DNA of 44,634 nucleotides. Source: Bifidobacterium breve. Lineage in GTDB: Bacteria > Actinomycetota > Thermoleophilia > Solirubrobacterales > Solirubrobacteraceae. Made by a program: the position numbers and the translations under genes. Positions 23,978 through 32,211 of this stretch are shown in pieces (position 1 is the stretch's first letter; each line of letters starts with the position of its first letter). The DNA is taken from positions 1 through 44,634 of the forward strand of contig CAMDBT010000011.1 in assembly GCA_945889475.1 (NCBI GenBank). Direction: 5' to 3'. The notes under the pieces were generated by a model, which was not told where the DNA came from, ran no database searches, and saw only the letters and a program-made list of their open reading frames with translations.

Positions 23978-24786
23978 AGCCGAAACACGGGCACGAGCCG
24001 CTTCTCGTGCTCGCCCTCGATCCTTGCCACCACTTCGAGATGCGACTCCAGCGGCGTGCCGCGCAGCTTGCGGCCAAGCCCCTCATCGACTTGAAAGATT
24101 CCGGCGCTGTTGCTCATCTCGATCTCGACACGCACGGCGGTGTCGCGGCCAGGGCTGATCTTGACCTGCTCGATCGCGTAGGCGGAGAGCGAGTGAATGT
24201 TGGTCTCGCCGGCCTCAAACGGCAACCGCGCGCGCCCCTTCGCCATGTCCAGCGCGTCGGCGACGCGGACGATTGCACCTTCGATCGTTAGCGGCTCGCC
24301 GTTCGAGCGGTGCGAGATAATCGCGTGCATCGCTTCGCTAGCGATCACCGTGCGCTCCGGCTCTTCGTAGATCTCTTCGAGCAGCCCGGGCAGCAGGTCG
24401 GCCGCGAGAAACAGCGAGTAGGTCTCGTGGTCTTTGCGGTTGATCGAAAGGCCGAGGTCGTGGAGTAGCGCCGCGGCGGCGATCACTACTTCGGCGTCGC
24501 GCTCGGTCATCCCATGATCGGCGACGATCCCGGCCTCGATCCCCCGCTTTGCCAGCAGCCGCGTCAAACGCAGCGCAATGTTGGTGACGATCTGAATGTG
24601 AACCCAAGAATGGTCTGACATTCCGAGCCGATTGGCGTTGAGCCCAGCCATGTACCAGGTTGATTTGATCCGCTCGCTGGCATTGACGCCGTCGATCAGC
24701 TGGGCGAGCTTGCGGTTGCCGCGAGTTGGAACTTTGATCTCGGCTTCGAGAACGCGCTCGCGTAGCGACTGTTCGGCTTCGCTCAC
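23974..24786 (-). CDS. HD-domain metal-dependent phosphohydrolase
   Basis: This 270-residue protein has an HD domain with His in SDHSWVHIQIV, the HD pair in AALLHDLGLS, later histidines in EAMHAIISHRSNG and Asp in VRVADALDMAKG. That is the H...HD...H...H...D metal set. The C-terminal 80 residues are a beta-rich extension (AVRVEIEMSNSAGIFQVDEGL). It is wedged between ppk1 and the deacetylase with 4-base overlaps on both sides. In many bacteria an exopolyphosphatase sits beside ppk; here an HD enzyme holds that place and might hydrolyse polyphosphate or a signalling nucleotide. Substrate is unproven. Confidence 0.85.
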   Translation of the reverse strand: MSEAEQSLRERVLEAEIKVPTRGNRKLAQLIDGVNASERIKSTWYMAGLNANRLGMSDHSWVHIQIVTNIALRLTRLLAKRGIEAGIVADHGMTERDAEVVIAAAALLHDLGLSINRKDHETYSLFLAADLLPGLLEEIYEEPERTVIASEAMHAIISHRSNGEPLTIEGAIVRVADALDMAKGRARLPFEAGETNIHSLSAYAIEQVKISPGRDTAVRVEIEMSNSAGIFQVDEGLGRKLRGTPLESHLEVVARIEGEHEKRLVPVFRL

Positions 24787-26981
24787 GGCGCCTGCGCCGA
24801 TGCGTCAGCGGCGCGCGCCGTGATCAGCGCGATTAGCTCGCGCTGGACGGAGCGCTGCTCGTCGCCCGGCCCAGCCACGACAGCTGACCAGCGCCCGTCG
24901 CTGTGGAGCTCCCAAGCATTGACGTTGTCAACCAAGCAGCGCTCGAGTGTGTCGAGCACGTCGGCGCGACAGGCCGGATCGTGGATCGGCGTCAGCAGCT
25001 CAACGCGGTTGTCTAGGTTGCGTGGCATCAGGTCTGCTGAACCGATGAAGACCTCAACCTCGTCGCCGTGCTCGAAGCTGTAGATCCGTGAATGCTCGAG
25101 GAAGCGTCCGACGACCGAAACGACGCGGATGTTTTCAGACATTCCGGGGACGCCGGGGATCAGGCAGCAGATCCCACGCACGTTGAGCTCGACCGGCACC
25201 CCTGCCTGCGATGCCCGGTAGAGCGCCTTGATCACTTCCGGGTGGACTAGGGCATTCATCTTCATCTGGATCCGCGCGTGGCTCCCCTCAGCCTTGGCGA
25301 CGATCACCCGCTCGATCCGCTGAAGGATTCCTTCGAGCATGAAGGTCGGCGCGGCGAGCACTTCTCGGTAGTTAGCGGGGCGCCCGTAGCCGGTCAAGCA
25401 GTTGAACATCTCGGCGACGTCGGCGCCGATCTTCGGATCGCAAGTAAAGAGGCCAAAGTCGCTGTAGAGCCTCGCGGTCGTTGGGTGGTAGTTGCCGGTT
25501 CCAACGTGGACGTAGCGGCGCACTCCATCGCCTTCGCGGCGCACAACGAGCACGCACTTGGCGTGAATCTTGATTCCGGGCATGCCGTAAACGACGTGTA
25601 CGCCGGCGCGCTCGAGTTTGCGGGCCCAGGAGATGTTGGCGCGCTCGTCGAAGCGCGCTTTTAGCTCCACTAGGCAGACCGCCTGCTTGCCCATCTCAGT
25701 CGCACGGATCAGCGACGGGACGAGCGGCGAATCGTCCGAGGTGCGGTAGACGGTCTGCTTGATCGCCAGCACGTCCGGATCCTCGACGGCCTCCTGCACG
25801 AAACGCTCAACCGAAGCAGCGAAAGATTCGTAAGGGTGGTGGACGAGCAGGTCACCGTCGCGGATCACGGAGAAGATTGAGCGCCCCGCAGCCTCGGCCT
25901 CAGCAAGCCGTGGCGGCGTCAGCGGCGGTGCCGGCTCGTCACGCAGCTCGAAGTGGCCGGGGAGCTTCACCAGCTGCCAGAGGTCGGTCGTGTCGAGCAG
26001 GCCGGGAACCGAATAAATCTGGCGCTCCTTCACCATTAGCGCCTCGACAAGCTGCTCGCGGATCGCCGGGCTGATCCCAGCTTCAAGCTCGAGCCGCACA
26101 ACCTCGCCGAACGGACGCTGGCGCAGCTCGGCCTCGATAGCCTTGAGCAGGTCGTCGGCCTCGTCGGAGATGTCGAAGTCGGCGTCGCGCGTGACCCGGA
26201 AACAGCCGTGGTCGACCACCTCCATCTCGGGAAAGAGCGCCTGAAGATTCGCTGCAATCAGCTCCTCGAGCAGGACGAATCGCGTCTCGCCTTCAGTGAT
26301 CGGGAAGAAGCGCGGAATCAAACCCTTCGGCACTTTGACGCGGGCGAAAACCGTCTGGTCGGTCTGCGGGTCGCGCACCAGCACGGCGAGGCTTAGCGAC
26401 AGGTTGGAGATGTAAGGGAAGGGACGGCCGAGGCCGACTGCGAGCGGCGTCAGCACCGGCAGAACCTGGCGCTTGAAGCGCTGCGCCAGCTCAGCGCGAT
26501 CCTCTTCTGAAAGCGAGCTGACGCTGACAACTTCAATTCCGTGCTGGGCAAGCTCAGGCAGTAGCGTCTCACTGACGAGATGCGCTTGGCGCTCAACCTG
26601 CGGGACGATCCGTTCGTGAAGCTCGTCAATCGTCTGCGATGGCGAGTAGCCGCCGCGGTCGCGGCCGACACCGGCATCCAGTTGGTCAAGCAAGCCAGCG
26701 ACGCGAATCATGAAGAACTCATCGAGGTTCGAGGAGTAGATCGCCGAAAACTTGACGCGCTCTAGCAGCTGTTGATCGGAGCGCTCGGAGAGCTGCAGCA
26801 CGCGGTCGTTGAAATCGACCCATGAGAGTTCACGGTTGAACGCGATCTTCGGGTCGGCGAGGTCCAGCGATTCGCGCGGCGCAGGGAACGGATCCTCTGC
26901 CGTCGGGCGAGCATCGAACGGCGCCTCGAGGCCGAGCGAATGGCTCGCCGATAGGCCGGCTCGTGTTTCGGTGTCGCTCAT
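24783..26981 (-). CDS. ppk1: Polyphosphate kinase PPK1
   Basis: At 732 residues this is the usual PPK1 length. The N-terminal region has FNRELSWVDFNDRVL and SNLDEFFMIRVAGL. The catalytic part has the phosphohistidine region GIKIHAKCVLVVR (His near residue 473), YVHVGTGNYHP, and a second region with HARIQMKMNALVHP. A final GSADLMPRNLDNRVELL follows. It makes inorganic polyphosphate reversibly from ATP. Its start shares one base with the stop of the upstream CHAD gene and its stop overlaps the HD gene. The block thus reads CHAD-CHAD-ppk1-HD-deacetylase as one operon. Confidence 0.97.
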   Translation of the reverse strand: MSDTETRAGLSASHSLGLEAPFDARPTAEDPFPAPRESLDLADPKIAFNRELSWVDFNDRVLQLSERSDQQLLERVKFSAIYSSNLDEFFMIRVAGLLDQLDAGVGRDRGGYSPSQTIDELHERIVPQVERQAHLVSETLLPELAQHGIEVVSVSSLSEEDRAELAQRFKRQVLPVLTPLAVGLGRPFPYISNLSLSLAVLVRDPQTDQTVFARVKVPKGLIPRFFPITEGETRFVLLEELIAANLQALFPEMEVVDHGCFRVTRDADFDISDEADDLLKAIEAELRQRPFGEVVRLELEAGISPAIREQLVEALMVKERQIYSVPGLLDTTDLWQLVKLPGHFELRDEPAPPLTPPRLAEAEAAGRSIFSVIRDGDLLVHHPYESFAASVERFVQEAVEDPDVLAIKQTVYRTSDDSPLVPSLIRATEMGKQAVCLVELKARFDERANISWARKLERAGVHVVYGMPGIKIHAKCVLVVRREGDGVRRYVHVGTGNYHPTTARLYSDFGLFTCDPKIGADVAEMFNCLTGYGRPANYREVLAAPTFMLEGILQRIERVIVAKAEGSHARIQMKMNALVHPEVIKALYRASQAGVPVELNVRGICCLIPGVPGMSENIRVVSVVGRFLEHSRIYSFEHGDEVEVFIGSADLMPRNLDNRVELLTPIHDPACRADVLDTLERCLVDNVNAWELHSDGRWSAVVAGPGDEQRSVQRELIALITARAADASAQAP

Positions 26982-27571
26982 CAGATGATTTCGGCAGGTT
27001 CGGCGTCGCTGGTAGTCAAGCTGGGCCGTTCAGCTATTGCGTACTCTAGGCGGGCGCGCATCGCTGAGCGCTCGATGTCCTGCCAGACGCTGATGAAGCG
27101 GTCGTAAAGCAGGCCACGCCTAACCGTTAGGTAATGCTCGAGCGCAGCCAGACCGGCCCAATCTTCGCTGTGCGGCAGGCTTGAAGCGAGCGCCGGATCG
27201 AGGTCGGCTGCTCCGCCGGCGCGGCGCCCTAATTCAGTAACTGCGTCAGCGCTCAGCTCGGCGCGGATCTGCGCAACACGCGGCAGCTGAATGTCGCAGT
27301 CGTGAATTTCTCCGAGCAGATCCTGGAGTTCGCGCACACGCTTGGTTGCCGTCAGTGCGTAAGGGCCAAAGCAGGCCGAGGAGGTTACTTCGAGCACGTA
27401 GCGCAAGCGCTTGGCTGCGATCCGCATCTCGTGCAACCGCTTCACTCGCTTCGGATTGAGCACGGCCGGAACGAAGTCGTACAACTCATCGATCCGCACG
27501 GCGACCACGCGCTGCGCGTTGTCGGCCAGCGTTCCGTCGGGGTCAAGTTGCTTTACCTTGCGCGCTTTCAT
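26981..27571 (-). CDS. CHAD-domain protein, C-terminal-half type (second of a split pair)
   Basis: This 196-residue helical protein contains KRLHEMRIAAKRLRYVLEV and RELQDLLGEIHDCDI, which are signatures of the second half of a CHAD (polyphosphate-binding) domain. A four-helix stretch at 35-110 is followed by a C-terminal tail. Basic residues on these helices are known to bind polyphosphate in the family. It starts 4 bases after the upstream CHAD gene with a GAGG-type site in between, and it abuts ppk1. It is too short to be a whole CHAD domain alone, so it probably dimerises with its neighbour's product. Confidence 0.88.
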   Translation of the reverse strand: MKARKVKQLDPDGTLADNAQRVVAVRIDELYDFVPAVLNPKRVKRLHEMRIAAKRLRYVLEVTSSACFGPYALTATKRVRELQDLLGEIHDCDIQLPRVAQIRAELSADAVTELGRRAGGAADLDPALASSLPHSEDWAGLAALEHYLTVRRGLLYDRFISVWQDIERSAMRARLEYAIAERPSLTTSDAEPAEII

Positions 27572-27575
27572 CGCC

Positions 27576-28190
27576 TCATCGCCTCCGCAGCCAACCGCTT
27601 TTGGCGGGCACAGGCGCGTCTGCCGCAGGCTCGGTGGCCGCGTCGTCGCCCGGCTGGCCTGACGGTTCAGGGTCGACTGCCGCTTCGGGGGCTGCCACCG
27701 GCTCGGGCGGCGGCGCGATCAGCGCGGCGAGCCGGCCGCGGAGATCGTCGGCTGCGATCTGCTCGAGCATCTGCGAGAGCTCGGCGTTGGCCTGCTGCTG
27801 CTGCTGGCTGGTGCTCGCGATGAAGCGTTCAATTCCGGGCCGTTCGGCTTCGCTGGCGGCGGCGGCAAAGGCGGCGAGCGCCTGCAGCTCAACGTCGGGG
27901 TCGCGGCGCTGCCCGAGGACGTCCGCCAGCTCACAGACCTGCTCCAGAACCGGTTCCAGCTGATCGGGATTCAGGCACGGCTCATAGAACTCAAGTACCG
28001 AGCGGAGGCGACGCGTCGCCACCCGCATCGCGTGAACGGCTTCGATCTGCGTTACGTCGAGAACACCGGCTGCATGTTCGAACAGTTCGTCACTGCGGAC
28101 GGCAATCGTTGCCGTTGCGGCGTCCGCATAGCGCGTCTGCGCGCTCAGTCCGGGAACTAGTCGTGCCTTGGCCATCGGGTTAAGTATCAC
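27576..28190 (-). CDS. CHAD-domain protein, N-terminal-half type (first of a split pair)
   Basis: This 204-residue protein has VHAMRVATRRLRSVLEFYE and CELADVLGQRRDPDVELQA, typical of the first half of a CHAD domain. The helical part ends near residue 150. The rest is an Ala/Pro/Glu-rich acidic linker ending in a basic tip (KSGWLRRR). The start is at 28190, and it is the first gene of the ppk1 operon. Together with the next gene it would give a complete polyphosphate-binding CHAD domain. The two are in different frames, so it is a true split or an old frameshift. Confidence 0.88.
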   Translation of the reverse strand: MILNPMAKARLVPGLSAQTRYADAATATIAVRSDELFEHAAGVLDVTQIEAVHAMRVATRRLRSVLEFYEPCLNPDQLEPVLEQVCELADVLGQRRDPDVELQALAAFAAAASEAERPGIERFIASTSQQQQQANAELSQMLEQIAADDLRGRLAALIAPPPEPVAAPEAAVDPEPSGQPGDDAATEPAADAPVPAKSGWLRRR

Positions 28191-28254
28191 GCGATCGGCG
28201 CAGCTCTGCTGAGCCGATAACCGAATTGCAGCATCGTCCTGCGATCATTGCGCG

Positions 28255-29160
28255 GTGCCCAGCGCAGATCCAGCAATCACGGTCGAAGATCTGCACAAGT
28301 TCTACGACCAGTACGAGGCCGTCGGCGGCGTCAGCTTCGAGGTCGCCGAAGGAGAGATTTTCGGGCTGCTCGGCCCCAACGGCGCCGGCAAGACGACGAC
28401 CGTTGAGATTCTCGAGGGCTACCGAACCAGCAGCAGCGGCAGCGTCTCGGTGCTTGGTTTTGATCCGGCAGAGCGGCCGCGGGCGCTGCGCGAGCGGGTC
28501 GGAATCGTGCTGCAGAGCTCAGGCATGTATCGCCACGTTCGCGTCCGTGAGGCCGTTGCGCACTGGGCTGGGCTCTACCCCCACCCGCGCGACGTTGACG
28601 AGGTGCTGGGGATCGTCGGCCTTGATGACGCGGTTCAGGCGATGGCACTGGTGCGGACGCTCTCAGGTGGCCAGCAGCGGAGGCTTGATCTGGCACTCGC
28701 GCTGATCGGTGACCCCGACCTGATCTTCCTCGATGAACCGACGACCGGCTTTGACCCAGCCGCGCGGCGGGCCGCGTGGGGCACAATAAAACGGCTGCGG
28801 GAGCTGGGAAAGACGGTGCTGCTGACGACCCATTATTTAGAGGAGGCACAGCAGCTCTGCGACCGCGTTGCGATCATCAAGAGCGGCAAGATCCTCGCGG
28901 AAGGGCCGCCGAACACGCTCAGCGGAGCTTCGGCCCGCTACCGCGTGAGCTGGCGCGACGAAAATGGCTCGCCGAGAAGCGCGGAGGTTGACGACCCGAC
29001 CGAGCTGCTCCACCGCCTGACCGGCGAAGCGATCGCGCGCGGCGAGCGGCTCGCTGATTGCTCGGTTGTTCGCCCCTCGCTCGAGGACGTCTACCTAGAG
29101 CTAACGGCCGACGAAACAAGCGAGCTAACGGCCGACGAAACAAGCGAGGCGGCGCAATGA
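28255..29160 (+). CDS. ABC-2 type exporter ATPase (DrrA/CcmA-like)
   Basis: This 301-residue ATPase starts at GTG 28255. It has Walker A GPNGAGKTT, Q-loop VLQSSGMYRHV, signature LSGGQQRRLDLALAL, Walker B LIFLDEPTTGFD and switch His in TTHYLEEA. The C-terminal extension (about 220-285) matches multidrug-type ATPases. The last 20 residues carry a duplicated eight-residue unit encoded by a 24-bp tandem repeat. It overlaps the permease gene by 4 bases (ATGA). The exported substrate is unknown. Confidence 0.93.
   Translation: MPSADPAITVEDLHKFYDQYEAVGGVSFEVAEGEIFGLLGPNGAGKTTTVEILEGYRTSSSGSVSVLGFDPAERPRALRERVGIVLQSSGMYRHVRVREAVAHWAGLYPHPRDVDEVLGIVGLDDAVQAMALVRTLSGGQQRRLDLALALIGDPDLIFLDEPTTGFDPAARRAAWGTIKRLRELGKTVLLTTHYLEEAQQLCDRVAIIKSGKILAEGPPNTLSGASARYRVSWRDENGSPRSAEVDDPTELLHRLTGEAIARGERLADCSVVRPSLEDVYLELTADETSELTADETSEAAQ
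29098..29145 (+). repeat. 24-bp perfect tandem duplication
   Basis: Unit 29098-29121 is repeated exactly at 29122-29145. It encodes two copies of ELTADETS at the C-terminus of the exporter ATPase and keeps the frame. Exact identity suggests a recent duplication. Confidence 0.95.
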
Positions 29161-29900
29161 GCGACGGATCATTGGCCTGGCGCCAGTACCGGCTGGAGCG
29201 CAAGATGTTCTGGCGCAACCCGACGGCCGCCTTTTTCAGCTTCGTGCTGCCGTTGATCTTCCTCTTCCTCTTCGGCGCCGTATTCAGCGGCGACCAAGGC
29301 GACCTCGACGTACTGGTGCCCGGAATCGCTGGCCTCAGCGTGATGGCGACCACCTTCAACGCGCTGGCGACGCAGATGACGTTCCTGCGCGAGCAGGGAG
29401 TGCTCAAACGAGTGCGCGGCACGCCGCTGCCCGGTGGCGCCTACCTTTCAGGGCTGATCGGCAGCGCGGCGACCAACGCCGTGATTCAGATTCTGATCAT
29501 CATCGTTGCGGGCAAATTCTTCTTCGGCCTCGGCTGGCCAAAGAGCTGGATTGAGCTGGCGGTTTTCAGCGTTCTTGGCGTCGCCTGCTTTGCCGCGATG
29601 GGCGTCGCCTTCTCGCACATAATCCCCAACTTTGAGGCCGCTCCGGCCTACACCAACCTTGTGTTCCTGCCGATGATCTTCATCTCCGGCGTCTTCTTTG
29701 ACGTGGACAACGTTCCAACCTTCCTGCGCGACATCGCCAACGCGCTGCCGCTGGTGCACGTGATCAACGGGATCAGCGCCGCGCTGGTGACCGGAGCGCC
29801 GCTCGCTGAAAACCTCTCCGACCTCGCCGTCGTCGCCGTCTGGACGCTGGCCTGCGTGATCTTCGCGGTCCGTGGCTTCAGCTGGAGCGCTCGCGCCTAG
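29157..29900 (+). CDS. ABC-2 type exporter permease
   Basis: This protein has 247 residues from ATG 29157. Its N-terminus (WRQYRLERKMFWRNPTAAFFSFVLPLIFLFLFG) holds the first span. About six spans are visible in all, including AAPAYTNLVFLPMIFISGVFFD-type sequence near residue 165, and the conserved loop FLREQGVLKRVRGTPLP. It pairs with the ATPase gene it overlaps. The 3' end overlaps the convergent GNAT gene by 4 bases. Confidence 0.92.
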   Translation: MSDGSLAWRQYRLERKMFWRNPTAAFFSFVLPLIFLFLFGAVFSGDQGDLDVLVPGIAGLSVMATTFNALATQMTFLREQGVLKRVRGTPLPGGAYLSGLIGSAATNAVIQILIIIVAGKFFFGLGWPKSWIELAVFSVLGVACFAAMGVAFSHIIPNFEAAPAYTNLVFLPMIFISGVFFDVDNVPTFLRDIANALPLVHVINGISAALVTGAPLAENLSDLAVVAVWTLACVIFAVRGFSWSARA

Positions 29901-30499
29901 AGGCCCTGCAGGAACGCGCTCGGCGGCGTCCCTTCGATGCTCACTTCAATCTCAGCCTGACCACTGGCGCGCCAGTCGTCGCGCAGCATTCCGAAAACAT
30001 TCACGTCGAGGTAGCGCGCTCCGTGTCTGTGCCATTGGCGCAGCACGCCCTCACGTGAGTAGCCAACAGCCTCAAGCGCGCTGGTTGAACGGTGGTTCTC
30101 GGGGTTCGAGTAAGAGCCGATCCGGTTCATCCCAAGGATTTCAAAGCCGAGGTGGGCGATGATCGCCTTCGACTCACGGTTGACCTGCGTGCCCCAGAAG
30201 TCGGCGCCGAGCCAAGTACCGACCATGCAGCGGCGGTCGCGGTAGCTGAATTCGCTAAGGCCGGTGACGCCCGCCGGGCCGCGCTCGGAATCGATGATCA
30301 GGAGGTCGAGCTGCTCGCCGCGCTCGCGCTGCCAGGCGCAGCGCTCGATGTACTCCCGCGGCTGCTCAATGTCGGTGTACGGCCCCCACGAGAACCAGCG
30401 CGTCACCTCCGGGTCGCTTGCCAACCCGAGCAGCGCTTCGGCGTCGCCGGGCTGTGGCGGTCGCAGAGTCAACGTTGGTCCGGTCAGCGAGAATCCCAC
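29897..30499 (-). CDS. GNAT-family N-acetyltransferase (RimJ/RimL type)
   Basis: This 200-residue protein begins GPTLTLRPPQPGDAEALLGL, the usual opening of RimJ/RimL-type acetyltransferases. It has GVTGLSEFSYRDRRCMVGTW, the GTQVNRESK segment at the acetyl-CoA site, and RIGSYSNPENHRSTSALEAVGY with the conserved Asn-x-x-Ser helix. Its substrate may be a ribosomal protein N-terminus or a small molecule. The start is GTG 30499. Confidence 0.88.
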   Translation of the reverse strand: MGFSLTGPTLTLRPPQPGDAEALLGLASDPEVTRWFSWGPYTDIEQPREYIERCAWQRERGEQLDLLIIDSERGPAGVTGLSEFSYRDRRCMVGTWLGADFWGTQVNRESKAIIAHLGFEILGMNRIGSYSNPENHRSTSALEAVGYSREGVLRQWHRHGARYLDVNVFGMLRDDWRASGQAEIEVSIEGTPPSAFLQGL

Positions 30500-30552
30500 C
30501 GCTACAGCTTCGCAGGCCAGCCCGCGGCAGCGCCACTGATAGCGTCAATCTG

Positions 30553-31068
30553 GTGGACGGAGCCGAAAACGAAGGGCCGGAAGTGGTCGCCAGCGTCGGT
30601 GATCTGGACTTCGCTGTGGTCACGCTGCGCGCGTTTCTGCATCGTTCCAATGCGATACGCGTAGTAGCAGTGGTTGACCGCGAGCCAGGTGTGGGGCCGG
30701 CGACGGTCGAATGCGAACGCTTCGGCGCAATCGAGGTTGATCTCGGGGATCGCGTAGTGCTGCTCGACCACGGCGCTGAACTGGAGCCGACGGCGCCGAA
30801 GCTGCCCGAACTGAGGCCGCTGCCTGCATTCAGCGTTGATCCCATCAGCGGCGAAATCGCGGGAACGATCGGCGGCCTCGAGCACCTCGTCGAGGGTGTC
30901 AGCGCGCTGGCCGCAGCGCTCGGTGGCCGCAACATCGCGATGGCCGTCTTCGAAACCGACAGCGCCGAGCACCCGCTCTCGATCACGGCGCGCGCCGACG
31001 ATAGCGAGCCGCCGGTGATAGCGATCGGTAGCGAAGCCTTCATGCTGCCGGATCCGCCTAACTCTTAA
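30553..31068 (+). CDS. Hypothetical protein
   Basis: This protein has about 171 residues from the GTG at 30553. The frame stays open upstream to 30418, but that part overlaps the GNAT gene and has a non-protein-like Arg-rich composition. The product is acidic, soluble and looks alpha/beta (VVTLRAFLHRSN, GDRVVLLDHGAEL, GGLEHLVEGVSALAAALGG). I recognise no family. A 278-codon minus-strand frame covers the same DNA, but its composition is that of a shadow. The plus-strand reading fits the spacing to the DoxX gene 9 bases after its stop. Confidence 0.6.
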   Translation: MDGAENEGPEVVASVGDLDFAVVTLRAFLHRSNAIRVVAVVDREPGVGPATVECERFGAIEVDLGDRVVLLDHGAELEPTAPKLPELRPLPAFSVDPISGEIAGTIGGLEHLVEGVSALAAALGGRNIAMAVFETDSAEHPLSITARADDSEPPVIAIGSEAFMLPDPPNS

Positions 31069-31077
31069 GCTTGCGTG

Positions 31078-31449
31078 ATGCGCCTGATCCGATTCCTCTG
31101 TGGCCCGGCCTTTATCTACGCAGGGCTGATGCACTTCATTCGCCCTTGGCTCTACCGGCCGATGATGCCGGCCTGGTTGCCAGCCCATGACCAGCTGATC
31201 TTCGCCAGCGGCGTCTGCGAGGTTGCCGCCGGGGCGGCGCTGATCTGCCCCGAACGGCGGGTGCGCCGGGCCGGCGGCCTGCTGGCGATTCTGACGCTGA
31301 TTGGCGTATTCCCCGCCAACGTTGAGATGGCAACCCACCCTGAGAGTTTTCAGAAGATCCCACCGGCGGCGCTCTGGGCGCGGCTGCCGCTGCAGGCAGT
31401 GCTGGTGGCCTGGGTCGTGGCCGCGATGCGCCCGCCGCGGCGCTCGTAG
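31078..31449 (+). CDS. DoxX-family small membrane protein
   Basis: This protein has 123 residues from ATG 31078 (GTG 31075 directly before it is the alternative). Four membrane spans are visible. The N-terminal GPAFIYAGLMHFIRPWLYRPMMP and the CEVAAGAALI segment are typical of DoxX/DoxD-like proteins of actinobacteria. Function is unknown beyond membrane association. It ends directly beside the convergent MBL-fold gene. Confidence 0.85.
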   Translation: MRLIRFLCGPAFIYAGLMHFIRPWLYRPMMPAWLPAHDQLIFASGVCEVAAGAALICPERRVRRAGGLLAILTLIGVFPANVEMATHPESFQKIPPAALWARLPLQAVLVAWVVAAMRPPRRS

Positions 31450-32211
31450 CTAAAGCTCGGTCGTCTCGCCAGGCTGGAGAATCCGCACCTCGCACTGCGC
31501 TGCAGTCTCACTGGCGTAACGCTTGAAGAGTTGTGGTGGGTCGCTCAGCGCCCCCGGCTTCAACCGCTCCAGCGCGAAAGGGTAGAGCGTTCCCCAGTGG
31601 ATTGGGATCGCGACCGTCGGCGTCAGCAGCGCCAGCGCCTCGGCCGCCGAGCGCGGGTCAAGATGGCCTGGCCCAAGTGTCGGCCCCCAGCCCCAGACGG
31701 GAAGCAGCGCGAGGTCCAGCGATGGCTCGCCAATCATCGTCATCGCGTCGAAGATGTCGGTATCGCCAGCAAAGTAGATCCGCCGCTCTCCTTCGATCAC
31801 GTAGCCGACCGGTTGCGCGTTGTGGCTCCTGCGCGGCCCACGGCCCGCTGCATGTTCGGCGTGGACGACGCTGACGCTGACCGCCCCGAAGCTGACGCGG
31901 TCGCCGCTGACGACCTCTTCCACGGCGGTGAAACCAAGCGGCCGTAGCAGCGCGCCGCCACCGCGCGGCACGACGATCCGCGTGGCGCGGCTGAGCAGCT
32001 GGAGCGAACGGCGATCAAAATGGTCGTGGTGGAGGTGCGAGAGCAGCACACCGTCGAGCTCGGCCCAAGACGCTGCCGCTACCGCTGCGCCATGGCGACG
32101 GAGATGACCGACCCGCCCGCGCAGCAGTGGGTCGGTCAGCAGCTGCACGCCGGAGTCCTTGACCGCGACCGTGGAGTGGCCGAGGAAGCTGACGCGCGCA
32201 GCGCTCAGCAC
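31450..32211 (-). CDS. MBL-fold metal-dependent hydrolase (UlaG-like)
   Basis: This protein has 253 residues from GTG 32211. It starts SAARVSFLGHSTVAV and carries LLSHLHHDHFD (the HxHxDH zinc motif), a later His in VVHAEH, Asp in IYFAGDTDIFD and His in IPIHWGTLYP. That is the order of metal ligands in UlaG/RomA-type lactonases and phosphodiesterases. The frame runs further upstream, but that part lies antisense-free inside the amidase gene and does not look like protein. With the chosen start it overlaps the amidase end by 7 bases, so the pair is co-transcribed. Confidence 0.88.
   Translation of the reverse strand: MLSAARVSFLGHSTVAVKDSGVQLLTDPLLRGRVGHLRRHGAAVAAASWAELDGVLLSHLHHDHFDRRSLQLLSRATRIVVPRGGGALLRPLGFTAVEEVVSGDRVSFGAVSVSVVHAEHAAGRGPRRSHNAQPVGYVIEGERRIYFAGDTDIFDAMTMIGEPSLDLALLPVWGWGPTLGPGHLDPRSAAEALALLTPTVAIPIHWGTLYPFALERLKPGALSDPPQLFKRYASETAAQCEVRILQPGETTEL

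Noticed and set aside
30502-31338. Minus-strand open frame of 278 codons across the hypothetical and DoxX genes
   Set aside because: It lies antisense to a clear DoxX gene, is rich in Gln/Arg/His without any domain pattern, and has the composition of a shadow frame in high-GC DNA.
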